Shown: piece by piece, positions 23,840 to 33,247 of the stretch
Position numbering within the stretch: the stretch's first letter is position 1
Layout of the letters: each line of letters opens with the position of its first letter
Assembly: GCA_002342665.1 (NCBI GenBank)
Contig: DDQK01000025.1
Span: forward strand, 155,609-199,850
Source of the DNA: Prevotella sp. UBA2444
GTDB taxonomy: Bacteria; Bacteroidota; Bacteroidia; Bacteroidales; Bacteroidaceae
Length of the DNA: 44,242 nucleotides
Direction: 5' to 3'
The notes under the pieces: generated by a model
Seen by the model: the letters and a program-made list of their open reading frames with translations, nothing else
Databases searched by the model: none
What the model was told of the DNA's origin: nothing
Made by a program: the position numbers and the translations under genes

Positions 23840-26296
23840 TTATTTAAGTAAGTTAGCAATGCTAGCAATCATTGTGGCCAAAGATGCAAATGAAGTTCCC
23901 AGGCCGACCCATTGCATAATATTTGATGCATTACGCTCCGGCTTAGATGGTACAATCAGTTCACAACCTGGTTCTATTTCGCCTTTCTTAGCCAATGAAC
24001 CAGTAGCATTCTGATAGATTATGTAAGTCTTTGACTTCTTGGCCCGATGACCAAACCCGCCTGCCAGATTCACATAATATTTATAATTTTTCCCTGGTTT
24101 ATAGGCGACAGTAATAGGATAAAGGACATTTCCGGAAATCTTTACCGTACCATTATATTCTGGAACAATCAGACGATCTCCCTCACGAAGGACTATGTCA
24201 GCATCACTTCCAGGATTAGCCAATGCCTCGTCAAGATGGATACCTACAGGGAAAGACTCACTTGTTTCCAGCATAGCCAGATTTATAGAGTCTCTGCCTA
24301 CGGCTGTCTGTCGGGCAAATCGGATAGCAGCTTGCATACGAGCCCTTTCGTCTGCCGTCATACGGCGTTCCAAACGAGCTCCACGAACATAGGCCTGATC
24401 CGTTATGCCACCCGCCATCTTGATGACGTCGCTAAGACGCTGATTCTTCTTCTCAAGTGTGAAATCTCCCTCAAAAGTAACCTCACCCTCTACTCTGATG
24501 TTACGCGGCAAAAGATAACCTGGTGAGCGACGAACCTGAACAATGTCATACGGCTCCAGCACGAAACCTTTAGTACCATCAACCACGAAACCATCCTTCA
24601 AAGCAAAACTGTATGTCTTTGAGATTTCCTGCCCTGCCTTTGTAGACTTGGGATCACGGATTCTTCGAGAAACATCGACTTTCACTGTAGATGCTGCATC
24701 CGTAAGGCCTCCTGCCTGAAGCACGAAATCCTCCAAAGTCATATTGTCAGCATATTCGTATGTGCCGGGACTCATCACTTCTCCAGTAATCGTCAGCGTT
24801 CGCTCGCTTACCCTTTCAGCCTGGGTGGGAATGAACAACACGTCCTCATTGCGAAGGGGTATGTCTGCTACAGTTCCGTTCATAATACCTTGGACGTCTA
24901 CTGACAATACTTCTCGGGTACGATCATCTTTCATTCGGTTCAGCACCGCACGAGCGGTAAAAGCATCCTCGGTCAATCCATCGGCATGCTCAATCAGCGT
25001 CTTGACAGAATTAACGTCTGAGCCCAACTGATATTTGCCCGCACGAAATACGGCTCCAGTAATCTCCACCATATTCTCATAACGGTTCAGGATGCCATCT
25101 ACCTCTACAGCATCACCATCTGCAACCTTGAATGATGCCATATCAAACTCATTTACATTGAATACGCTATAATGACTTCCTGTCTTACGAACCAAACGGA
25201 GACTCTTCTGATAGGCATCGCCTGTGAATCCACCGGCATATTTTACCAAAGTCTTTACAGACTCATTGGGACGCATCTCGTAGAACATCGGACGCTTCAC
25301 ATTACCGTTAATACCGACGAGACAATCGTACGGACCAACCTGGATAACATCATTGTCCATCAAACGGACATTACCAGCTAACCTGCCATGAAGGATATAT
25401 TCGTAGACATCAACCACTGTTATCTGACGCCCCTGACGGAATACCTTGATGTTTCTCAGCGTACCAAGATTATTAATACCGCCAGCCATATACAGAGCAT
25501 GGAATACTGTTGCAAAGGCACTAAGCGTATAAGTACCAGGAACTTTCACTTCTCCCATCACATTCACCATGATGGTACGTGTCTGTCCTACAGTCAAGTC
25601 GAGATTGCTACTGGCATAACGGGTACCAAGACTGCTGCGTAATTTCTGTTTTGCAGCAGCTACAGTCATTCCACTAACTTGAATTGGACCATAGCCGGGA
25701 ACCGTGATGGTACCATCGGGACTTACAGTCAATATCTCTGTCTTCTGTGATGCGCCATATATATCAATCACAACTTGATCGCCAGGGCCCAATACGTAGT
25801 TTTGGGGTGTAGCAAGATTCATGTTGGGTTCGAACGAGAGCAGTCGGTTGTTGAAGATATCACGTCCGAAGACTTTCAAGTCATCAGGGCCAGCCTTAAC
25901 CGTTTCCTGATTATTAATGTTTTGCTGAATCTGAGCATAGTCTAAATCAGCCTCCTGTTCAGCTTGGGTTTCTTCCTGCTGCGTATTGCCAGATACGAGG
26001 GCACGTTCTTTACGACCATTATCTGCACGCATTCTGCTTTCCACCTGATTCATTGCTGCATCGGCAGAACCTGACAAGCCTCGCTTCTGAATCTGACTCT
26101 GATATTGGTTTTTGATACGGCGAATCTGGTCAATCTTCACCCCCCTTTGAATAAGTTTTGTCACAATCTGAGCCTGAGATGTACCAGCCTTGGCTTCTTT
26201 CTGAACGAATTGCATTACCTGAGTGTCACTCATACCCTGAGCATACCCACCAAGAAAGCAGGCAAAACAGAGCATCAAAATCAAAATCCTTTTCAT
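23840..26296 (-). CDS. Wza-type polysaccharide export outer-membrane protein with multiple SLBB domains
   Basis: 818 residues. Signal peptide 1-20 (FLGGYAQ), a helical Gln/Lys-rich N-terminal region, then the Poly_export domain (YVLGPGDQVVIDIYG near residue 165) and a series of SLBB-type repeats (for example VNVMGEVKVPGTYTLS, VEITGAVFRAGKYQLG, LTITGEVMSPGTYEYA, VKISGNVLYPITVAY). Longer than E. coli Wza, as usual in Bacteroidota. No clear lipobox Cys at the cleavage site. Starts at ATG 26296; the frame also opens at a TTG one codon upstream. Works with the Wzz protein in an envelope-spanning export channel. Confidence 0.9.
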   Translation of the reverse strand: MKRILILMLCFACFLGGYAQGMSDTQVMQFVQKEAKAGTSQAQIVTKLIQRGVKIDQIRRIKNQYQSQIQKRGLSGSADAAMNQVESRMRADNGRKERALVSGNTQQEETQAEQEADLDYAQIQQNINNQETVKAGPDDLKVFGRDIFNNRLLSFEPNMNLATPQNYVLGPGDQVVIDIYGASQKTEILTVSPDGTITVPGYGPIQVSGMTVAAAKQKLRSSLGTRYASSNLDLTVGQTRTIMVNVMGEVKVPGTYTLSAFATVFHALYMAGGINNLGTLRNIKVFRQGRQITVVDVYEYILHGRLAGNVRLMDNDVIQVGPYDCLVGINGNVKRPMFYEMRPNESVKTLVKYAGGFTGDAYQKSLRLVRKTGSHYSVFNVNEFDMASFKVADGDAVEVDGILNRYENMVEITGAVFRAGKYQLGSDVNSVKTLIEHADGLTEDAFTARAVLNRMKDDRTREVLSVDVQGIMNGTVADIPLRNEDVLFIPTQAERVSERTLTITGEVMSPGTYEYADNMTLEDFVLQAGGLTDAASTVKVDVSRRIRDPKSTKAGQEISKTYSFALKDGFVVDGTKGFVLEPYDIVQVRRSPGYLLPRNIRVEGEVTFEGDFTLEKKNQRLSDVIKMAGGITDQAYVRGARLERRMTADERARMQAAIRFARQTAVGRDSINLAMLETSESFPVGIHLDEALANPGSDADIVLREGDRLIVPEYNGTVKISGNVLYPITVAYKPGKNYKYYVNLAGGFGHRAKKSKTYIIYQNATGSLAKKGEIEPGCELIVPSKPERNASNIMQWVGLGTSFASLATMIASIANLLK

Positions 26297-26325
26297 CAAT
26301 TATCTGCTTTTATTAATCTAGCGTG

Positions 26326-26333
26326 CAAAATTA
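26326..26333 (-). promoter_or_regulatory. -7 box TAATTTTG of the wza-wzz operon
   Basis: Minus-strand TAATTTTG, 29 bp upstream of ATG 26296. Confidence 0.72.
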
Positions 26334-26404
26334 CAAATAATTTTTGATATAAGCAAAAAAAAGACACACAAACGAAAAAAAAGAGCATTCGTTCTACTTT
26401 GGGC

Positions 26405-26438
26405 AAAAAAAGGGACCTGCCCAAACGGACAAGTCCCT
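26405..26438 (-). terminator. rho-independent terminator of ppdK
   Basis: Minus strand AGGGAC...GTCCCT stem (26438-26411) with inner partial pairing, then seven T (26411-26405). Confidence 0.85.
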
Positions 26439-26461
26439 CAATTAAACATGTCAGAGTTGAC

Positions 26462-29182
26462 TTACTCCTCCACGGCAGCCTGCGCGGCGGCTAAACGAGC
26501 GATGGGCACACGGAATGGAGAGCAACTGGCGTAGTTCATACCAATCTTGGCGCAGAACTTCACGGAGCTGGGCTCACCACCATGCTCACCACATATACCG
26601 CAGCGCAACTCAGGACGAACCTCGCGACCGCTCTTCACGGCATACTTGATGAGTTTACCGACACCCTTCTGATCAAGAACCTGGAACGGGTCAACCTTCA
26701 GGATCTTCTTGTCGAGGTATACAGGCAGGAACGAAGCGATATCATCACGCGAGTAGCCGAAGGTCATCTGTGTCAGGTCGTTAGTACCGAATGAGAAGTA
26801 CTGAGCCTCAGTAGCAATACGGTCGGCAGTCAGGGCTGCACGAGGAATCTCAATCATCGTACCAATCTCAAACTCAACCTCAATACCCTCCTGGTCGAAT
26901 ACCTCCTTGGCAGCCTGCTGGATGACCTCTTTCTGCTGTTTCAGCTCGTAGAGTGTACCAATCAGCGGAACCATAATTTCCGGCATCGGGTTCTTACCCT
27001 CCTTCTTCAGTTCGCAGGCGGCACCAAGAATAGCCTTGGTCTGCATGGCTGTGATCTCAGGGAAGGTGATACCCAGACGGCAACCGCGATGACCCAGCAT
27101 CGGGTTGTTCTCTGCCAGAGAGTCTACACGACGCTTGATGTCCTCAACGCTGACCCCCATCTCCTTAGCCATAGTCTCCTGACCAGCAAGATCGTGAGGA
27201 ACGAACTCATGGAGAGGAGGATCGAGCAGACGGATGTTCACAGGCAGACCGTCCATAGCCTCAAGGATACCCTTAAAGTCGGCCTTCTGGTAGGGCAACA
27301 GCTTTGCCAAAGCCTTCTCGCGTCCTGCAGCATCCTTCGAGAGGATCATTTCACGCATGGCGATGATCTTCTTGTCCTCGAAGAACATGTGCTCCGTACG
27401 AGTCAGACCGATACCCTTGGCACCGAACTCACGAGCCAGCTGAGCATCGCGCGGTGTGTCAGCATTGGTACGAACCTGCAGCTTGGTGTACTTGTCGCAG
27501 AGGTCCATCAACTCCTTGAAGTCACCAGAAAGCTCAGCAGCCTTGGTGGTCACCTCACCGGCATAAACCTGACCTGTAGAACCGTTCAGAGAGATATAGT
27601 CACCCTCCTTATATACTGTACCATCAATCTCGACAGTCTTATTTACATAGCTGACGTTCAGTGAGCCTACGCCCGATACACAGCACTTACCCATACCACG
27701 AGCCACAACTGCTGCATGAGAGGTCATACCACCACGTGCTGTCAGGATACCCTCAGCAGCAGACATACCTGCGAGGTCCTCGGGTGATGTCTCGATACGA
27801 ACGAGCACCACCTTGTGACCATCCTTGTGCCACTCCTGAGCATCGTCAGCGTGGAACACGATCTGACCACAGGCTGCACCAGGCGATGCGGGCAGACCCT
27901 GAGCGATTACCTTAGCAGTAGAAAGAGCTTTCTTATCGAACACGGGGTGCAGCAGTTCATCAAGTTTCTGGGGCTCGCAGCGCAGAATGGCAGTCTTCTC
28001 ATCAATTTTGCCCTCGTGCAGCAGATCGATGGCAATCTTCACCATGGCAGCACCAGTACGCTTACCGTTTCGGGTCTGGAGGAACCAAAGCTTGCCTTCC
28101 TGTACAGTGAACTCCATATCCTGCATATCACGATAGTGCTCCTCGAGCTTCTCCTGAATGCCGTTCAGCTGCTGATAAATCTCAGGCATGGCCTCCTCCA
28201 TCGAGGGATACTTGGCTACGCGCTCCTCCTCTGAGATACCTGCGCGCTCAGCCCAACGCTGAGAGCCGATCTTTGTGATTTGCTGCGGTGTACGAATACC
28301 AGCCACAACATCTTCGCCCTGGGCATTCACCAGATACTCACCATTGAAGAGGTTCTCACCATTGGCAGCATCACGGCTGAAGCATACACCGGTAGCTGAG
28401 GTGTCACCCATGTTACCAAATACCATAGCCATTACGCTAACGGCTGTACCCCACTCGTCGGGGATTCCTTCCATCTTGCGGTACAGGATTGCACGCTCAT
28501 TCATCCAAGAGCGGAACACGGCGCAAATAGCCCCCCAGAGTTGCTCGATAGGATCATTAGGGAATTCCTTGCCTGTACGCTCCTTGATAGCTTCCTTGAA
28601 CAATTTAACAAGTTTCTTCAACTCGTCTACGCTCAGGTCCTTATCCAGCTTCACGCCACGCTCTTCCTTCACCTTCTCAATGATTTCCTCAAACGGGTCA
28701 ATGTCTGTCTTATTGACCGGCTTCATCTCGAGCACCACATCACCATACATCTGTACGAAACGGCGATAGCTGTCGTATACGAAGTGAGGATTGTTAGTCT
28801 TCTTGACCATACCCTCAGCCACCTCATCATTGAGACCCAGGTTTAGAATGGTGTCCATCATACCGGGCATAGATGCACGGGCACCAGAACGTACAGAAAC
28901 GAGCAGGGGATTCTCCTTGTCGCCGAACTTGGAATTCATCAGCACTTCAATGTGCTTCACAGCTGCCATCACATCATCGTTCAGGAGCTCCATAATTTTC
29001 TCCTGACCTACCTGATAGTACTCGTTACAGCAGTCAGTAGTGATTGTAAAACCTGGAGGAACAGGAACACCAATCAGGTTCATCTCAGCAAGGTTTGCAC
29101 CCTTGCCACCTAGTTCCTCACGCATCTTTGCATTACCTTCGGCCTTACCATTGCCGAACAGGTAGACTCTTTTTTGGCTCAT
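26462..29182 (-). CDS. ppdK: pyruvate, phosphate dikinase
   Basis: 906 residues, the usual length. Interconverts pyruvate + ATP + Pi and PEP + AMP + PPi. The N-terminal ATP-grasp domain begins LFGNGKAEG...GGKGANLAEM and includes SVRSGARASMPGMMDT. The phosphohistidine domain has GGMTSHAAVVARGMGK with catalytic His489. The C-terminal PEP/pyruvate TIM barrel has GTNDLTQMTFGYSRDD and the active-site Cys in LRCGICGEHGG. Monocistronic, with its own promoter and terminator. Central to glycolysis/gluconeogenesis in anaerobic Bacteroidota. Confidence 0.97.
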   Translation of the reverse strand: MSQKRVYLFGNGKAEGNAKMREELGGKGANLAEMNLIGVPVPPGFTITTDCCNEYYQVGQEKIMELLNDDVMAAVKHIEVLMNSKFGDKENPLLVSVRSGARASMPGMMDTILNLGLNDEVAEGMVKKTNNPHFVYDSYRRFVQMYGDVVLEMKPVNKTDIDPFEEIIEKVKEERGVKLDKDLSVDELKKLVKLFKEAIKERTGKEFPNDPIEQLWGAICAVFRSWMNERAILYRKMEGIPDEWGTAVSVMAMVFGNMGDTSATGVCFSRDAANGENLFNGEYLVNAQGEDVVAGIRTPQQITKIGSQRWAERAGISEEERVAKYPSMEEAMPEIYQQLNGIQEKLEEHYRDMQDMEFTVQEGKLWFLQTRNGKRTGAAMVKIAIDLLHEGKIDEKTAILRCEPQKLDELLHPVFDKKALSTAKVIAQGLPASPGAACGQIVFHADDAQEWHKDGHKVVLVRIETSPEDLAGMSAAEGILTARGGMTSHAAVVARGMGKCCVSGVGSLNVSYVNKTVEIDGTVYKEGDYISLNGSTGQVYAGEVTTKAAELSGDFKELMDLCDKYTKLQVRTNADTPRDAQLAREFGAKGIGLTRTEHMFFEDKKIIAMREMILSKDAAGREKALAKLLPYQKADFKGILEAMDGLPVNIRLLDPPLHEFVPHDLAGQETMAKEMGVSVEDIKRRVDSLAENNPMLGHRGCRLGITFPEITAMQTKAILGAACELKKEGKNPMPEIMVPLIGTLYELKQQKEVIQQAAKEVFDQEGIEVEFEIGTMIEIPRAALTADRIATEAQYFSFGTNDLTQMTFGYSRDDIASFLPVYLDKKILKVDPFQVLDQKGVGKLIKYAVKSGREVRPELRCGICGEHGGEPSSVKFCAKIGMNYASCSPFRVPIARLAAAQAAVEE

Positions 29183-29238
29183 AAGTCAGTAAGTTGATAT
29201 TTTTTAATTGTTTATAAATGTTATGTCCTTTAATTCCG

Positions 29239-29246
29239 CAAAGTTA
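29239..29246 (-). promoter_or_regulatory. -7 box TAACTTTG of ppdK
   Basis: Minus-strand TAACTTTG, about 57 bp upstream of the ppdK ATG. Confidence 0.72.
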
Positions 29247-29319
29247 CTATTTTTTGGGGATAATACAAAGAAAATAATCGAAAAATGCCATACTAACCTT
29301 TTATTTTTTGTTTTTTTGG

Positions 29320-29346
29320 CACGGATTACACGGATTAACACGGATT
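29320..29346 (+). repeat. three direct repeats of CACGGATT
   Basis: CACGGATT begins at 29320, 29329 and 29339 (9 and 10 bp apart), ending 16 bp before the -7 box of rlmD. Position suggests a factor-binding site or a short dispersed element. Confidence 0.8.
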
Positions 29347-29362
29347 TTTAATAATTATTTCG

Positions 29363-29370
29363 TAACTTTG
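29363..29370 (+). promoter_or_regulatory. -7 box TAACTTTG of rlmD
   Basis: TAACTTTG 18 bp upstream of ATG 29389. It lies inside the longer open frame from 29308, which argues against that longer start. Confidence 0.75.
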
Positions 29371-29388
29371 CCACCCAAAACAAGAAAT

Positions 29389-30822
29389 ATGGCAAGAAAG
29401 AAGAAACCCTTACCGCTTCTAGAGAGCGTAAAGATAGAGGCTATCGCTGCAGAAGGCAAGTGTCTGTTCCACTGGGATGAGCTCGTGGTATTTGTACCTT
29501 ACTGCGTCCCTGGTGATGTGTGCGATGTTCAGATACGGCGCAAGAAACACTCCTTTGCTGAGGGCGAAGTTGTGAGATTCATTAATTATAGTAATGTACG
29601 CGCGACCCCCTTCTGCAGCCATTTCGGAATTTGTGGAGGCTGTAAGTGGCAGAACCTACCTTACGAAGAACAGCTTCGATTCAAGCAGCAGCAGGTTTAT
29701 GACCAGTTATCGCGCATCGGCAAGATACCCTTGCCAGAGTTTCGCCCTATCTTAGGAAGCGTGAAGACACAAGAGTATCGAAACAAGCTCGATTACGGTT
29801 GTGCCAACAAACGGTATCTCACAAAAGAGCAGATCGAAACGCTGCCCTACGATGAGAGTCAAAGTCTTAAAGACGTACCGGCAATCGGATTCCATATTAC
29901 TGGTGCTTTTGACAAGATACTCCCCATCGACAAGTGCTGGCTTATGGACGACCTGCATAACCAGATACGCAACGAAATATGCAGTTACGCCATCCGAAAC
30001 GACCTTTCATTCTTCGACCTTAGACAGCAGAGGGGATTACTGCGCGACGTCATCATACGCAACTCGAACACTGGCGAGTGGATGGTCATCATACAGTTCC
30101 ATTATGACGAGCCTGATGACGAAAATAAAGCGAAGGCTCTCTTACGGCACATCGCTGATATGTTCCCACAGATCACATCCCTTCTCTACCTGGACAACCA
30201 AAAGTGTAACGACACCATAGGGGACCAGGAGATTCTCCTCTATAAAGGACTTGATCATATCTTTGAAACAATGGAGGATTTGCGTTTCAAGGTAGGCCCC
30301 AAGAGCTTCTATCAGACCAATACAGATCAAGCTTATCACTTATACAGCGTAGCTCGCGAATTCGCCGAGCTAACAGGTTCCGAGCTGGTCTATGACCTCT
30401 ATACCGGCACTGGCACCATCGCCAACTTCATAGCCCGTGACGCACGTCAAGTCATCGGTATAGAATACGTGCCTGAAGCCATAGAAGATGCAAAAGTCAA
30501 CTCTGAGATAAACCACATCGACAACACTCTTTTCTTTGCAGGCGACATGAAGGACATACTCAACGAGGAGTTCATTGCCCGATATGGGAATCCAGACGTC
30601 ATCATAACCGATCCACCTAGAGCCGGCATGCATCCCGATGTGATAAAGACAATCCTGCGTGCTGCTCCCGACCGAATAGTCTACGTATCATGCAATCCTG
30701 CCACTCAAGCCCGCGACCTACAGATGCTCGATGAAGCTTACCGTGTTGCTGAGGTTCAGCCTGTAGACATGTTCCCCCATACGCCTCACGTAGAGAATGT
30801 CGTACTGCTTAGAAAGAAGTAA
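29389..30822 (+). CDS. rlmD: 23S rRNA (uracil-C5)-methyltransferase, RlmD/RumA family
   Basis: 477 residues. An N-terminal TRAM-like RNA-binding domain, then the 4Fe-4S ligands Cys76, Cys82 and Cys85 (CSHFGICGGC) and a fourth Cys in DKCWL. The SAM site is YDLYTGTGTIANF, followed by DPPRAGMHP and the nucleophile-bearing VYVSCNPATQARDL. Methylates a uracil in 23S rRNA (U1939 by E. coli numbering). Start chosen by the promoter position and the basic MARKKK start. Confidence 0.93.
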   Translation: MARKKKPLPLLESVKIEAIAAEGKCLFHWDELVVFVPYCVPGDVCDVQIRRKKHSFAEGEVVRFINYSNVRATPFCSHFGICGGCKWQNLPYEEQLRFKQQQVYDQLSRIGKIPLPEFRPILGSVKTQEYRNKLDYGCANKRYLTKEQIETLPYDESQSLKDVPAIGFHITGAFDKILPIDKCWLMDDLHNQIRNEICSYAIRNDLSFFDLRQQRGLLRDVIIRNSNTGEWMVIIQFHYDEPDDENKAKALLRHIADMFPQITSLLYLDNQKCNDTIGDQEILLYKGLDHIFETMEDLRFKVGPKSFYQTNTDQAYHLYSVAREFAELTGSELVYDLYTGTGTIANFIARDARQVIGIEYVPEAIEDAKVNSEINHIDNTLFFAGDMKDILNEEFIARYGNPDVIITDPPRAGMHPDVIKTILRAAPDRIVYVSCNPATQARDLQMLDEAYRVAEVQPVDMFPHTPHVENVVLLRKK

Positions 30823-30846
30823 CACTATCAATTGGAGAGGCTTATA

Positions 30847-31104
30847 ATGGACTTCTTACCGAAAGACCCTGCAATACTGGTTTCTAGCGTCAACATGCTT
30901 CTGAGGGATGAAGAGTTTGACACGCTGGAATCCTTGTGCTATAACTTCGGGGCAGAACCAAAGGACATAAAGGACTACCTATATGGACATGGATTCGTTT
31001 ACAGCGATAAGCAAAAACAATTCCGTCCGATAGGATATAACCAAAAAGAAACGAACGAACTGCGAGAGCAATCGTGCTTGGCCGAAATGCTGAGTCATGA
31101 GTGA
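30847..31104 (+). CDS. DUF4250 family small protein
   Basis: 85 residues, MDFLPKDPAILVSSVNMLLRD..., matching my recollection of DUF4250 (LPKDP start and a Cys/Gly-containing middle). Function unknown. ATG 30847 is preceded by a purine-rich GGAGAGG at 30834-30840, one of the few SD-like sequences in the window. It follows rlmD by 24 bp and is likely co-transcribed. Confidence 0.78.
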   Translation: MDFLPKDPAILVSSVNMLLRDEEFDTLESLCYNFGAEPKDIKDYLYGHGFVYSDKQKQFRPIGYNQKETNELREQSCLAEMLSHE

Positions 31105-31118
31105 GGAAGACAAAGTCA

Positions 31119-31208
31119 ATGATAACTAAAGACAGCATTCTTAAAGATATAAAGAAGATTTTACTCTTAGCCATAATTCTCATGATTTCCAACGCCAAGT
31201 TTTCCTGA
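31119..31208 (+). CDS. 29-residue ORF, gene-start remnant or small membrane peptide
   Basis: Encodes MITKDSILKDIKKILLLAIILMISNAKFS, given here only as start MITKDSI, a hydrophobic run and end AKFS. The first codons match the starts at 33248 and 34378. After the shared start it switches to a hydrophobic segment. It overlaps the 3' end of the EamA gene on the other strand. More likely a decayed gene end than a working protein. Confidence 0.35.
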   Translation: MITKDSILKDIKKILLLAIILMISNAKFS

Positions 31209-32139
31209 CGAGTGCCGTTATTGTATGTGTGATGGTTCGCAAATGGAAACTTTTACCCATCACTATCAACAATACGGCAGAAAGGATGAGCACGATTCCA
31301 ACGGCAAGCCTTAAAGTAAATAATTCACCGAAGACCAACACGCCGATGGCTACGGCCGTCAATGGCTCCAAGGCTCCCATGATAGCTGTAGGTGTGGCAC
31401 CAACCTCATGAACGGCTATGGTCATGAATACCAGCGAAAGAACCGTTGGCACCAGCCCCAGCCAACAGGCAAAAAACCACGCACGGGGCGATGGTGGCAA
31501 CATCAAATGCAAGTCGGGCGAAGTAAATGAATAGGCCAGCAGGCACGTCATGCATATCAGCAACACATAAAACGTGAGTTTCATTGTCGACATACGAATG
31601 CTCGACTGATTGACAATCACGATATAGACGGCATAAGTCAGCGAGGACACCATCACCAGAAACACACCCATCATATTGAGTGAGACACCAGTATCGCCCT
31701 TGTATAGCAACCCGATACCAACTAAAGCAAGGATAATGGAAGAAATGGTTGTAGCCGTAACCTTCTCTCGGAAGAATGTAGCCATGATTACAGCTACCAT
31801 CACAGGATAGACGAACAGGATGGTAGAAGCAATGCCAGCATCCATGTAATGGAAACTCTGGTAATAGGTCAGGCTGGATGCCGCCATCAAACCTCCAAGA
31901 CAGGCCATCGTCGTTAGTTCGGTTCTTGTCACTGCAAAGCTTTTGCGATTAGCTATAAGGACGACACCCAGTATCACCGTAGCTATAGAAAAGCGAAAAA
32001 AAAGAACGGATGACGTATTCACGCCCTCTGCGTAGAGCGGCAAGGCTCCTAATGGGTTGGTGCCGTAACAAACAGCTGCTAGTATGCCGCAGATGATTCC
32101 CTTATGTTTCACTTGTGTGCCATGACAAATTTTCGTCAT
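31180..32139 (-). CDS. EamA/DMT family transporter
   Basis: 319 residues with ten hydrophobic segments in two five-helix EamA repeats, beginning GIICGILAAVCYGTNPLGALPLY and containing the second-repeat signature ALEPLTAVAIGVLVFGE. Drug/metabolite transporter superfamily exporter; substrate unknown. I choose ATG 32139; a longer frame to 32235 would add 32 residues without membrane character. A small ORF (32102-32269) overlaps the start. Confidence 0.88.
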   Translation of the reverse strand: MTKICHGTQVKHKGIICGILAAVCYGTNPLGALPLYAEGVNTSSVLFFRFSIATVILGVVLIANRKSFAVTRTELTTMACLGGLMAASSLTYYQSFHYMDAGIASTILFVYPVMVAVIMATFFREKVTATTISSIILALVGIGLLYKGDTGVSLNMMGVFLVMVSSLTYAVYIVIVNQSSIRMSTMKLTFYVLLICMTCLLAYSFTSPDLHLMLPPSPRAWFFACWLGLVPTVLSLVFMTIAVHEVGATPTAIMGALEPLTAVAIGVLVFGELFTLRLAVGIVLILSAVLLIVMGKSFHLRTITHTITALVRKTWRWKS

Positions 32140-32269
32140 TATCGTCTTTATCAGGATTATTCTCTTGCTTTCCTGTGAAAGCATGTGTTGATGTGCCGTT
32201 GGGGCCATCAAGAACAGCCTCTTTGTTAAGGCCATCCAAAGGTTCTTTCTGCAGATAATTACTCTCCAT
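32102..32269 (-). CDS. possible 55-residue acidic small protein
   Basis: Frame from ATG 32269 to TAA 32102, 14 bp after the lipoprotein stop and overlapping the EamA start by 38 bp. Begins MESNYLQKEPLDGLNK and is rich in Asp, Asn, Glu near the end (NNPDKDDNDEN). No family recognised. The tight placement between two co-directional genes supports it, but the evidence is only an open frame. Confidence 0.4.
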   Translation of the reverse strand: MESNYLQKEPLDGLNKEAVLDGPNGTSTHAFTGKQENNPDKDDNDENLSWHTSET

Positions 32270-32283
32270 ATTCTGAATATTAT

Positions 32284-32907
32284 TTAGTCTTCCGCCAAGT
32301 CACTGGCAGACATTTGTTCACGTTCCGACTCAACGAGTTTACCGTCCTTCCACTTGTACCGTATGATTTCCACATCATCATCAAGCCGCCAGACACTGAC
32401 GATACTCTTATTGTCATGGTCGATTGACGGGCTGTAAATCTCACCATCGTACTTCAGCTCCTCGAACCTGTGTGTCTCTTCATTCCAAAGCCATACATCA
32501 TAGGTATAGTTACCGAATCCGTTCATCGGCCCGGTACACACCTGAAGGTCGGGAATACCGTCGAAGTTCCAGTCATCCTCCAAAATTTCCCCTATGCTGC
32601 CCTTATCCCATTGCAATGTGTCTAACGGCTGGGCCTGACTATACAATTCCAGCCGATGTCCCTTGGCGTCAGTCAGATAGACGATGATGGAATCCCAGCG
32701 TACTTCGCCATCTTCTGTGATTGTACGCACATCCGAGCGGAAAGAATAGTCGGATCGCTGAGGAACATAGTCAGCATCCTCTGCATTTATCTGAGTGGCG
32801 GTAGCACTGTCGATGCTAATACTGTGACCACCATCCTGAGGTGACTTCTTGCCACCTCCGCAGGCCACAAGCATCATAGGAATTAACATACATAATATCT
32901 TCTTCAT
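32284..32907 (-). CDS. lipoprotein, XAC2610-like
   Basis: 207 residues. Lipoprotein signal with lipobox LVAC (Cys16) followed by GGG and Lys/Ser, so it is anchored in the envelope. The middle holds DWNFDGIPDLQVCTG, a Ca-binding-like DxNxDGxxD loop seen in XAC2610-related proteins. Function unknown. The nearest promoter I can see is in the truncated duplicate just upstream (33050-33057). Confidence 0.8.
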   Translation of the reverse strand: MKKILCMLIPMMLVACGGGKKSPQDGGHSISIDSATATQINAEDADYVPQRSDYSFRSDVRTITEDGEVRWDSIIVYLTDAKGHRLELYSQAQPLDTLQWDKGSIGEILEDDWNFDGIPDLQVCTGPMNGFGNYTYDVWLWNEETHRFEELKYDGEIYSPSIDHDNKSIVSVWRLDDDVEIIRYKWKDGKLVESEREQMSASDLAED

Positions 32908-33019
32908 TTTGCTTTGAATGATAAGTTGGTTTATAAAAAGAATCAGAAGCCTTCAGCAGTCCGAACGCCTTGTCGATATAGGCATTCAAATCATAGCCAT
33001 ATGGAAATTTCTCGCTCAT
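32816..33019 (-). pseudogene. truncated copy of the MSEKFPYGYDLNAYIDKAF gene
   Basis: From ATG 33019 the first 19 residues are identical to the intact gene at 39716-40270, then the frame leaves the homology (GLLKAS...) and runs into the lipoprotein gene out of frame. The 149 bp at 32962-33110 match 40213-40361, covering gene start, promoter and upstream DNA. Confidence 0.85.
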
Positions 33020-33049
33020 AACATTTGGAGTTATAGTTTCAAATCGCTG

Positions 33050-33057
33050 CAAAAATA
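33050..33057 (-). promoter_or_regulatory. -7 box TATTTTTG carried by the duplicated segment
   Basis: Minus-strand TATTTTTG at the place corresponding to the box at 40301-40308 of the intact paralogue. It now faces the lipoprotein gene 143 bp away. Confidence 0.65.
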
Positions 33058-33121
33058 GGAAAAAAATGCGAGAAAAACAAGAAGAATGTGAAATAATGCA
33101 TCTTTTCTCATTTCTATTTCG

Positions 33122-33129
33122 TATCTTTG
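33122..33129 (+). promoter_or_regulatory. -7 box TATCTTTG upstream of 33248
   Basis: TATCTTTG about 118 bp before ATG 33248. The leader has a 23-codon open frame from ATG 33138. Confidence 0.55.
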
Positions 33130-33247
33130 CAGAAAATATGCAGATAATCCTAACTTCCGCAAAGAAATTATATATCATCTTCACAAACAATGTCAAATAT
33201 GGGAACTAATCTTATTGATAATTGCATGAGACTGTAGGCTACGACGA

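Noticed and set aside
29308..29388. 27-residue N-terminal extension of RlmD
   Set aside because: The extension contains the CACGGATT repeats and the -7 box, so it cannot be on the transcript.
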